A stretch of DNA of 64,000 nt from contig MKTB01000017.1 in NCBI GenBank assembly GCA_001897525.1, positions 390,869 to 454,868 of the forward strand, given 5' to 3'. The position numbers were made by a program, and so were the translations under genes. Each line of letters opens with the position of its first letter. Position 1 is the stretch's first letter. The stretch comes from Bacteroidetes bacterium 43-16. GTDB lineage: Bacteria; Bacteroidota; Bacteroidia; Chitinophagales; Chitinophagaceae. The notes below the pieces were generated by a model, which was not told the origin of the DNA, made no database searches, and was given only the letters and a program-made list of their open reading frames with translations. Below are positions 52,796-59,465 of this stretch, in pieces.

Positions 52796-53677
52796 TTATT
52801 TTCTTGGAGCACCACTACCCGGTTTGCGGGCACCTGCGCCACCACCTGCAGTGTTTCCACCACGACGGTTACCGGTTGTAGCCTTTTTATTTCCTTCAAC
52901 TTTATCATCTTCTTCGTTGATGTGTAAAGTATCTCTTTCTTCGATTTCGATCTCCGTTTCTTCTGCTTCAGCTTCTTTATTTTGAGCTCTTTCTTCAAGA
53001 CCTTCCATAATAGCTGCAGTCAGGTAGTTGGTGATGATAGCGATAGATTTAGTTGCATCATCATTAGATGGTACAGCGAAATCAACTTTAGTAGGATCAG
53101 AGTTAGTATCTACCATAGCGAAAGTAGTGATACCTAAACGCTTAGATTCAGCTAAAGCGATGTGTTCGTGGCTGATGTCTACGATAAACAATGCAGCAGG
53201 AGTGCGGCCCATCTGAGCGATACCACCTAATACTTTGTCCATTTTATCACGGCTACGGGTTAAAGTCAAACGCTCTTTCTTAGTAACGCTGTCCAAAGTA
53301 CCATCAGTCAACATTTTGTCGATAGATTGCATTTTCTTAACGCTCTTACGGATAGTTTGGAAGTTGGTCAACATACCACCTAACCATCTTTCTGTAACGA
53401 AAGGCATATTTACTTTAGCTGCTGCTTCAGAAACGATTTCTTTAGCTTGTTTCTTAGTAGCAACGAACATGATTTTTTTACCGCTTTTGGCAATTTGTTT
53501 CAATCCTGCAGCAGCTTCTTGCAATCCTTCGATCGTTCTGTTCAGATCGATGATGTGAATACCATTCTTCTCAGTGAAGATATAAGGTAACATTTTAGGA
53601 TTCCATTTTTTTCTTTGGTGACCGAAGTGAACGCCTGCCTCCAATAACTGCTGATGTAATGATTTATTTTCTTCCAT
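52796..53677 (-). CDS. rpsB: 30S ribosomal protein S2 with acidic/Gly-Arg tail
   Basis: The 293-residue protein has the S2 core (about 1-225): L-L-E-A-G-V-H-F-G-H-Q-R-K-K-W-N-P-K-M (11-29), R-W-L-G-G-M-L-T-N-F (95-104) and V-D-T-N-S-D-P (188-194). Beyond it comes a lineage-specific tail of about 65 residues, first Glu-rich (A-E-A-E-E-T-E-I-E-I-E-E), then basic and Gly-rich (G-N-R-R-G-G-N-T-A-G-G-G). S2 binds the head of the small subunit with S1. It is third in the rplM-rpsI-rpsB operon (68 bp after rpsI) and ends at a terminator instead of continuing into tsf. Confidence 0.95.
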   Translation of the reverse strand: MEENKSLHQQLLEAGVHFGHQRKKWNPKMLPYIFTEKNGIHIIDLNRTIEGLQEAAAGLKQIAKSGKKIMFVATKKQAKEIVSEAAAKVNMPFVTERWLGGMLTNFQTIRKSVKKMQSIDKMLTDGTLDSVTKKERLTLTRSRDKMDKVLGGIAQMGRTPAALFIVDISHEHIALAESKRLGITTFAMVDTNSDPTKVDFAVPSNDDATKSIAIITNYLTAAIMEGLEERAQNKEAEAEETEIEIEERDTLHINEEDDKVEGNKKATTGNRRGGNTAGGGAGARKPGSGAPRK

Positions 53678-53745
53678 TTTTGGAATGTATTAATATTGTT
53701 TTTGAAAATTATTTTTACGCTACACTTAATCGTGTAATGAATCCA

Positions 53746-54135
53746 TTAACGTTTAGAGAACTGGAAGCTACGACGGGCACCTGCTTTACCGAATTTCTTA
53801 CGTTCAACAGCACGTGGGTCACGATGTAATAATCCTGCTTTCTTCAATGAAGGACGATATTCTGCATTTACTTCACATAAAACGCGCGCAATAGCCAATT
53901 TGATTGCCTCAGCCTGACCTTTAGGACCACCACCTTTTACGTTAATAACAACATCAAATGCATCTGCAGCTTCAATTGTTTTGAAAGGAGCCTCTACTTG
54001 GTTTTGTAAGTAAACCAATGGGAAATAATTTTTGTATTCTTTGCCGTTCACTTTGATAGCACCAGAACCTTTGCTCATATAAACGCGGGCTACTGCTTCT
54101 TTACGACGACCAATTGCATTAATTTGCTTTTCCAT
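53746..54135 (-). CDS. rpsI: 30S ribosomal protein S9
   Basis: The 129-residue protein is S9 from end to end: I-G-R-R-K-E-A-V-A-R-V-Y (8-19), V-N-V-K-G-G-G-P-K-G-Q-A-E-A-I-K and the basic C-terminal tail ending R-R-S-F-Q-F-S-K-R, which reaches the P-site tRNA. Length and order, directly after rplM with a 39-bp gap, are the normal arrangement. Confidence 0.97.
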   Translation of the reverse strand: MEKQINAIGRRKEAVARVYMSKGSGAIKVNGKEYKNYFPLVYLQNQVEAPFKTIEAADAFDVVINVKGGGPKGQAEAIKLAIARVLCEVNAEYRPSLKKAGLLHRDPRAVERKKFGKAGARRSFQFSKR

Positions 54136-54174
54136 TTACTTTTGAAATATTTTGTTCTCTACAGAGAGATTAAA

Positions 54175-54624
54175 TTAGTATTTGAATTCTTTAGGTTGTT
54201 GTGCTGCATGCGGATGTTGTGCGCCATCGTAAACGAATAATTTCTTAATCATAGCACGACCTAATTTGTTTTTAGGTAACATACCTTTTACACCGCGCTC
54301 AATAACTGCATTTGGACGACGAGCCAACAAGTTTTTAGCAACTTCCTGCTTTTGACCATTCGGGTAGCCTGAATAGGTTTGGTACTCTTTTTGATCTAAC
54401 TTGTTACCAGTGAATGCAATTTTTGCAGAGTTGATAACGATTACATAATCACCACAATCAAAGTGTGGGGTAAAATACGCCTTGTTCTTTCCGCGTAATA
54501 CCGCAGCTACTTTAGAGCAAAAACGACCTAATGTTTGATTTGTTGCATCAGCAACGAACCAATCACGTTTTACGATTTTCTCGTTAGCAGACTGTGTTCT
54601 GTAGCTCAATTGATTTAAAGCCAT
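54175..54624 (-). CDS. rplM: 50S ribosomal protein L13
   Basis: The 149-residue protein is L13: W-F-V-A-D-A-T-N-Q-T-L-G-R-F (23-36), H-F-D-C-G-D-Y-V-I-V-I-N, and R-G-V-K-G-M-L-P-K-N-K-L-G-R. I use the ATG at 54624 (M-A-L-N-Q-L-S); a longer frame to 54678 would translate the leader hairpin at 54661-54688 and adds residues the family does not have. It heads the operon with rpsI and rpsB and has a complete promoter at 54699-54729. Confidence 0.96.
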   Translation of the reverse strand: MALNQLSYRTQSANEKIVKRDWFVADATNQTLGRFCSKVAAVLRGKNKAYFTPHFDCGDYVIVINSAKIAFTGNKLDQKEYQTYSGYPNGQKQEVAKNLLARRPNAVIERGVKGMLPKNKLGRAMIKKLFVYDGAQHPHAAQQPKEFKY

Positions 54625-54660
54625 TTGTTCTGATTTTTTTATTAAATTGTTAATACTTAA

Positions 54661-54688
54661 GTGACAGATGTTTACCACCTCTTGTCAC
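54661..54688 (-). promoter_or_regulatory. Leader hairpin of the rplM operon
   Basis: GTGACA at the start of the transcript pairs with TGTCAC around a 16-base loop rich in purines on the message strand (AGAGGTGGTAAACATC). It lies within the first 30 nt after the predicted transcription start and about 37 nt before the L13 start. The position fits a ribosomal-protein leader for feedback control, and an L13 leader motif in Bacteroidia has been proposed in the literature, but I cannot match the consensus here. Confidence 0.5.
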
Positions 54689-54698
54689 AAACGGACGG

Positions 54699-54729
54699 CA
54701 AAGGTACGCGCTTGGTTTCGATTTGCCAA
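54699..54729 (-). promoter_or_regulatory. Complete -33/-7 promoter of the rplM operon
   Basis: On the minus strand TTG (54727-54729), a 20-bp spacer and TACCTTTG (54699-54706) match the Bacteroidota consensus fully. Confidence 0.75.
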
Positions 54730-54879
54730 CAATTTAATTGATAAAATTAAACATGCTTCTGTAATCAATTGATAATCAGCATTAAAATTGAAATATTTTT
54801 TAAAAAGCTTTGCCCGGCAAGGCCAGATTTCCTGCAAATTTATGCCAAATTAAGGTCGTCTCCTTTATAAAGAACACGT

Positions 54880-54913
54880 AAACCTATAAGGTTTTTAAAA
54901 CCTTATAGGTTTA
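54880..54913 (-). terminator. Recurrent CCTATAAGG palindrome, copy 3
   Basis: AAACCTATAAGG and CCTTATAGGTTT form a 12-bp stem around TTTTTAAAA-type loop bases, 6 bp after the endonuclease V gene end on the minus strand. Confidence 0.8.
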
Positions 54914-54918
54914 AAATG

Positions 54919-55419
54919 CTATACACGGCGGCAAACCGTATCGGCCAGTTTGATCAATGTAGGTAGCCGGTATGGCCCGGACATTTCTTTAACGATAGCT
55001 ACGGCCTCTTCTGTGGCGATACCTATGGCTGAAACATAAAGCGGGTTCTCTGATGCACCCCGATATACAGGAACTATTTTAGAAGTTTCACCGGCATATT
55101 TCGATTTACATACCCCGATCACCGGGATGCTATGTTGTATCGACTCATATAATATACCACCCAGGCCAGTTTTCTCATCGCTGAGCCAGACATTGGCATC
55201 TATAATAATGAGTCGCAGCGGTTCGCTGATGGCCCGGAGGGCGTTCAGGAGGCAAGGCAGCTCTCTCTTGTAAAATGCCCCGGGTTCATAAGCATGAATC
55301 TCACGGGTGATCACCTGCCCTGTACTGACCGGCTCTGCATCTCCGTAATCTTTAAACAATACATAAGCGGTGACGGCATAGGTATCATAATATTGTACAT
55401 CCAGGCATACATTCAGCAT
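54919..55419 (-). CDS. nfi: Divergent endonuclease V
   Basis: The 166-residue protein resembles endonuclease V, which nicks DNA or RNA next to deoxyinosine/inosine. Acidic catalytic positions are kept: D7 in the first strand (C-L-D-V-Q-Y-Y), E53 in Y-K-R-E-L-P and D74 in L-I-I-I-D-A, followed by V-I-G-V-C-K-S-K-Y-A-G (cf. I-G-V-A-K). The usual D-G-x-G-x-x-H-P-R motif is replaced by D-A-N-V-W-L-S-D-E, and the N-terminal helical part of about 30 residues in the E. coli enzyme is missing. It follows the DUF58 gene by 47 bp on the same strand. Confidence 0.72.
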   Translation of the reverse strand: MLNVCLDVQYYDTYAVTAYVLFKDYGDAEPVSTGQVITREIHAYEPGAFYKRELPCLLNALRAISEPLRLIIIDANVWLSDEKTGLGGILYESIQHSIPVIGVCKSKYAGETSKIVPVYRGASENPLYVSAIGIATEEAVAIVKEMSGPYRLPTLIKLADTVCRRV

Positions 55420-55466
55420 AGTTACTCTTATAGTTTAGTCATCAAAGAATGAAGGGACCGATTTAT

Positions 55467-56825
55467 TTAAAACCCATAGGATTTAAGGATCCGGCTCAGG
55501 GTAGCTTCATTTTTCAGGATACGTGACCTTAAAGGGGAAACCAGCCAGGAAGCCGGCTGTTGACTATTTTCCTCTTCCTCGTAGAAGAATATTTTTTTCA
55601 ATAAAGACTTACTGCTTTGCTTAAAGGCATCTGAAAGATAGGCCATGTAAACAAATTTATCGGCACCACCATTACCCAGGAATTGCTCCAGCGCTGCGGC
55701 ATCGGTGAGGGAATGGATGCAATAAACAGTTCCTTTCTTCAGGTCAAAATACTGCTCAATAGGCTGATCGTTCTGCCATTCGGACTGGGCAATACAATAG
55801 GCCGTCCTTTCTGCCTCATCATCAAAATGCCTCGGGAAAGCCTGTTCTGGCATATAGATCAATTCATAGTCCTGCTGTAAAGAAAGGGATTGATACAGGG
55901 ACCATACAGCATTCTTATAGGTATTCAGCAGGGTATTGAAGATAGCTGAATCGGGTATTAAGGTAAGCAGGCTATTATGAAAGCTTGCATACATTTCAAT
56001 CCTGGAGGCATAGGGATTGCGGATCTCGGGGTTGCGGACAATCAATTCCCGGTTCTTGGCATAGACTTTCCATACAATCCTCCGTACGTCATCACCAAAT
56101 TCAAACTGTTTGTAGTTAAGGTACTCGCCCTGGACATTTCTCATCTGCTCAATCCGGATATCCTGTTCCCGGGTGGCCTGTGGCTGTACCGCAGGTTCCT
56201 GCCCGGTATTGGCCTGGGGCGGATTGAAGAAGCTACCGGTATGTGCCTGCTTCACCGGGAGCTTGATCAGGCGCAGCATATCTTCAAAATAAAGCATCAC
56301 GCCCGCTACCTGGTATTCTTTAATGTCGGGGAAGCTCATGGTATTATTCCCGTAAACGGCATCTACCCACAAACTGTTTTTTTTGAACTGTGTGGATGCC
56401 AGCACAAAGGGATCACTTAAGCGTTGATCTTTTAAGATCAGCCTGCCGGATATATAGCCTAAGAGCGGCCTGTAGGTATGGGTAATGGAGGGTTGAATAT
56501 GGATGGCATTGTTTTGCTCTGTATCACCGGATAAGTTTAAGCGGAACAAGGCGCGCTGCGCTTTACTCCTGGACTTAAAGATAAGGAAAGCAACAATGGT
56601 GCTTATTAGTGAACAGGCAATAATCACCGCAATGATGATCAGGGCTACTTTGGCCAGTAAAATAACTAAGGGTAAAAAACTGTTGAGCGCATCGGTTTCT
56701 TTATCGGCAGACGGGCGAAAAAACAGGAAGTAGACCAGCGCAACCAGGCCGGCCACCAATATTAAGTTGGGCCGGACCGGGAAATTGATGAAACGGTATT
56801 TAAACTTTATCCACTTTTTATTCAT
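55467..56825 (-). CDS. DUF58 membrane protein
   Basis: The 452-residue protein has two transmembrane helices at the N-terminus (about 18-37 and 50-85), a beta domain (about 105-215) and a DUF58 domain (about 235-420) with the signature Y-K-Q-F-E-F-G-D-D-V-R-R-I-V-W-K-V-Y-A (238-256), L-I-V-R, followed by a vWA-like region. DUF58 proteins usually partner with a MoxR AAA+ ATPase in envelope or chaperone complexes; no MoxR gene is adjacent here. A Gln/Pro-rich insert (about 205-225) precedes the DUF58 domain. Confidence 0.82.
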   Translation of the reverse strand: MNKKWIKFKYRFINFPVRPNLILVAGLVALVYFLFFRPSADKETDALNSFLPLVILLAKVALIIIAVIIACSLISTIVAFLIFKSRSKAQRALFRLNLSGDTEQNNAIHIQPSITHTYRPLLGYISGRLILKDQRLSDPFVLASTQFKKNSLWVDAVYGNNTMSFPDIKEYQVAGVMLYFEDMLRLIKLPVKQAHTGSFFNPPQANTGQEPAVQPQATREQDIRIEQMRNVQGEYLNYKQFEFGDDVRRIVWKVYAKNRELIVRNPEIRNPYASRIEMYASFHNSLLTLIPDSAIFNTLLNTYKNAVWSLYQSLSLQQDYELIYMPEQAFPRHFDDEAERTAYCIAQSEWQNDQPIEQYFDLKKGTVYCIHSLTDAAALEQFLGNGGADKFVYMAYLSDAFKQSSKSLLKKIFFYEEEENSQQPASWLVSPLRSRILKNEATLSRILKSYGF

Positions 56826-56893
56826 TTTCCGGAATACTTCAGGTTGATCAGTTTTAAAGATAGTAAAGTCTGGCTAAATGCTCTTCCGGAACT

Positions 56894-57451
56894 TTATATT
56901 TCCTGCTTGCCGGAATAGGTCCTGATGAGTTCCCAGCATATAATACCGACCGATACAGATATATTTAAAGAGTGTTTGGCACCAAACTGGGGAATCTCTA
57001 CTACAGCATCACAAAAAGACAAAGCCTGCTCGCTTACGCCTTCCACTTCGTTGCCAAAGATGATGGCGACCTTTTCTTTGCAGTCCATATGGAGCGCTTC
57101 CAGGGAAATGCTGTTATGTACCTGTTCTGCGGCAATTATTTTATAGCCCTGAGCTTTGAGTTCCATCAAAGAGGTGGCTACATCTGGTGTATAGCTCCAC
57201 TTGACCGTTTCCGTAGCGCCCAGTGCCGTTTTGTGGATCTCGCGGTGCGGAGGTACCGGCGTGAAGCCACAAAGGACGATCTCCTGCAGGCCGAAGCTGT
57301 CTGCCGTTCTGAACACAGAACCTACATTATGCATACTTCTTACATGATCCAGTACGATGACTACCGGGAAGGTATACTGTTCCTGGGCTTCATTGGTGCT
57401 TAAGCGCTGCAGCTCAGCCATCGATTTTTTCTTGAATTCTGAATGATCCAT
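56894..57451 (-). CDS. SpoU/TrmH-family RNA 2'-O-methyltransferase
   Basis: The 185-residue protein is a SPOUT methyltransferase with the three SpoU motifs: motif 1 N-V-G-S-V-F-R-T-A-D-S-F-G, motif 2 I-I-F-G-N-E-V-E-G-V-S, motif 3 I-P-Q-F-G-A-K-H-S-L-N-I-S-V-S-V-G-I. It methylates a ribose 2'-OH in tRNA or rRNA; the target base is not readable from sequence. I start at the ATG at 57451; extending to the TTG at 57511 would include a TAGCTTTG promoter box (57479-57486). Confidence 0.88.
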   Translation of the reverse strand: MDHSEFKKKSMAELQRLSTNEAQEQYTFPVVIVLDHVRSMHNVGSVFRTADSFGLQEIVLCGFTPVPPHREIHKTALGATETVKWSYTPDVATSLMELKAQGYKIIAAEQVHNSISLEALHMDCKEKVAIIFGNEVEGVSEQALSFCDAVVEIPQFGAKHSLNISVSVGIICWELIRTYSGKQEI

Positions 57452-57478
57452 CTCTTTTACCTCTGCATTTTGTGCCTG

Positions 57479-57486
57479 CAAAGCTA
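57479..57486 (-). promoter_or_regulatory. -7 promoter element of the SpoU gene
   Basis: TAGCTTTG on the minus strand matches TAnnTTTG and lies 27 nt before the ATG at 57451, deciding the start against the longer TTG frame. Confidence 0.45.
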
Positions 57487-57523
57487 AGTCAATCCGCACA
57501 AAGTTGGCCAAAGGCCTTAGCGC

Positions 57524-57562
57524 AAAAAATAAGATGAGACTTAATGCCTCATCTTATTTTTC
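57524..57562 (-). terminator. Terminator after the pirin gene
   Basis: AAAAAATAAGATGAG pairs with CTCATCTTATTTTT around a short loop, 23 bp after the pirin stop. Confidence 0.88.
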
Positions 57563-57585
57563 ACTGTACTTTATCTTAATCTTAT

Positions 57586-58479
57586 TTAGGAAACCTGCAT
57601 CGGTACTTCCATTAAGAGGAATTCCGCATCGCTTTCCGCAGTTATCAGGATCTCCTTTGTATCCCAGATACCCAGGCCATCCCTGGTGGAAAGTTGTGTG
57701 TCACCCACCTTAATATTTCCCTTCAGGTTGAATACATATAAGCCATTGCCTGCAGCCTTCATTTGATAAGTCTCCTGGTGGTCTTTATCAAAATCGGCCA
57801 GGTGGAACCAGGCATTCTGATGGATCCATACGCCTGCATCTGCTGCATCGGGCGATAAGATCTGCTGGAGCTTATTTTTCCTGTCCGCAGGGTTTAATGT
57901 GATCTGGTCATAACGGGGAGTCACGTTTTGCTGATTCGGGAAGACCCATATCTGCAAAAACTTCACTTCTTTATCCTTGCTGGCATTGTACTCGCTATGC
58001 TGTATACCCGTACCGGCGCTCATCACCTGTATGTCCCCGTTTTTGATCACGGTAGTATTGCCCATACTGTCTTTGTGCTCCAGGTCGCCACTCAAAGGGA
58101 TGGATATGATCTCCATATTGTCATGCGGATGCGCACCAAAGCCCATACCGGGTGCTACCTGGTCATCATTCAACACCCGCAGTACGCCAAAGTGCATACG
58201 TTCCGGGTTGTAATAGTTGGCAAAACTAAAGCTGTGTTTACTGTGCAGCCATCCGTGGTTGGCATCTCCTCTGCTATCGGCAGGGTGAAAAACTGTATTT
58301 TCCATAATTCTTGATTTTGTATTCTTGATATGATTAAAGCCTACAATGTCGTTCAAAGACATTCCTTCCAGGGGCTGCAACTCTTCAATGCCATTGGCGA
58401 TCGATCTTAAGCCGGAGACAGTAGCCGCAAAGATGCCGGTACCTATAAACCCTTTTTTGAGAAAATCTTTTCTGTCCAT
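57586..58479 (-). CDS. Pirin-family cupin with Tat-like N-terminal leader
   Basis: The 297-residue protein is a bicupin of the pirin/YhhW type. Conserved F-H-P-A-D-S-R-G (64-71), G-W-L-H-S-K-H-S-F-S-F (76-86) and metal ligands H117, H119, H161 and E163 are present; characterised relatives act as quercetinases or redox cofactors. Unlike usual pirins, which start near residue 58 here, it has an extra N-terminus with D-R-K-D-F-L-K-K-G-F-I-G-T-G (2-15) and a hydrophobic stretch, which resembles a twin-arginine leader with R-K instead of R-R. The Crp/Fnr regulator gene lies 72 bp upstream on the same strand. Confidence 0.85.
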   Translation of the reverse strand: MDRKDFLKKGFIGTGIFAATVSGLRSIANGIEELQPLEGMSLNDIVGFNHIKNTKSRIMENTVFHPADSRGDANHGWLHSKHSFSFANYYNPERMHFGVLRVLNDDQVAPGMGFGAHPHDNMEIISIPLSGDLEHKDSMGNTTVIKNGDIQVMSAGTGIQHSEYNASKDKEVKFLQIWVFPNQQNVTPRYDQITLNPADRKNKLQQILSPDAADAGVWIHQNAWFHLADFDKDHQETYQMKAAGNGLYVFNLKGNIKVGDTQLSTRDGLGIWDTKEILITAESDAEFLLMEVPMQVS

Positions 58480-58551
58480 TTTTATTGCTTTTTATTTATA
58501 ATGCAAATATCGAACAGGATACAAAGGTGGAAAATAACATAGGTTAAGAAA

Positions 58552-59136
58552 TCAACTCCGGTACAATTGACTGCGCATTTTGCTCAGGAACTCGGGGGTG
58601 ACACCGATATAGGCAGCCACATATTTCTGGGGAATATTATTCACCACCGTATCAGGGTAGGTCTCGCAGAAATTAATGTAGCGGTCTTTGGCCGTAAGGC
58701 TCATACCTTCAATGACACGTTGGCGGGTAGCACACAATGCATTCTCGGTCAGTATCCTGAAAAAGCGTTCCATTTTAGGCACTTTATCAAAGAGTTCATC
58801 CTGTGAAGCCCTTTTCAATAAAAACACCTTACTGTCTACAATGCTTTCTACATTCAAAACGCTTTGCTGCCGCTTGATCACAGAGAGCATATCGGTGATC
58901 CACCAGCCCTCGGGGGCAAACTGTAAAATATGTTCAAAGCCGTTTTCATCGACAGAGTAGGAGCGCAGGCAGCCTTCCACCACAAAAGCAATGGCATCCA
59001 CAATGATGCCCTCTTTGAACAGGATCGTTTTCTTGGGTAAGTCCTTTTCTATAAAGTAAGCAGCCACTATCTCTATTTCCGCATCACTTAAGTCTACTTT
59101 CAGCCTGATATGTTTTGCCAGTACAGTGGTGTCCAT
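58552..59136 (-). CDS. Crp/Fnr-family transcriptional regulator
   Basis: The 194-residue protein has a cyclic-nucleotide-binding-like beta barrel (about 20-115; T-I-L-F-K-E-G, V-V-E-G-C-L-R-S-Y) and a C-terminal winged helix (about 140-190; I-P-Q-K-Y-V-A-A-Y-I-G-V-T-P-E-F-L-S-K-M-R is the HTH). The phosphate-binding R-S/T-A-T motif of true Crp is missing, as in most Bacteroidota paralogues, so cAMP binding is doubtful, and there is no Fnr-type iron-sulfur cysteine cluster. It is probably co-transcribed with or regulates the pirin gene downstream. Confidence 0.86.
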   Translation of the reverse strand: MDTTVLAKHIRLKVDLSDAEIEIVAAYFIEKDLPKKTILFKEGIIVDAIAFVVEGCLRSYSVDENGFEHILQFAPEGWWITDMLSVIKRQQSVLNVESIVDSKVFLLKRASQDELFDKVPKMERFFRILTENALCATRQRVIEGMSLTAKDRYINFCETYPDTVVNNIPQKYVAAYIGVTPEFLSKMRSQLYRS

Positions 59137-59465
59137 GGTTTCCCTATTTTTTTGAGCAGGGCTAAGATAAATAATAATCCTAAAATGATTATCCCGGGAT
59201 TAATAAAAGAAATATATCTTATTGATAATCATATGTACAGGTATTTTTTAATAAATTTAGTGATAGCAACTATCAGCAGGGTATGGATTGCTTTTACAGT
59301 AATGTATAGCGCGCTGTTAAAACCATGACGGTAGATAATTTATCTACAATTTATTTTATTTAATTATGTGTAGTATTCAGAAAATGAAACTTATTAAGAA
59401 AAAATACATTTTAATACAAAAATTATTACCTTAAATTTGCGACTCATTGAATTAAAAAGGTGCTC
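59137..59465. other. A/T-rich divergent intergenic region
   Basis: No gene is seen. A perfect 10-bp palindrome ATCCCGGGAT (59191-59200) lies about 55 bp upstream of the Crp/Fnr gene and could be its operator. TAAATTTG at 59432-59439 is a -7 box for the E1 gene, 26 nt before its ATG. Confidence 0.5.

Noticed and set aside
52684-52998. 104-codon Lys-rich frame overlapping the rpsB tail
   Set aside because: It is the +1/-1 shadow of the low-complexity S2 tail and crosses the operon terminator.
59110-59328. 72-codon frame in the A/T-rich region before the E1 gene
   Set aside because: Overlaps the start of the Crp/Fnr gene and reflects A/T-rich DNA; no ribosome binding or family signal.
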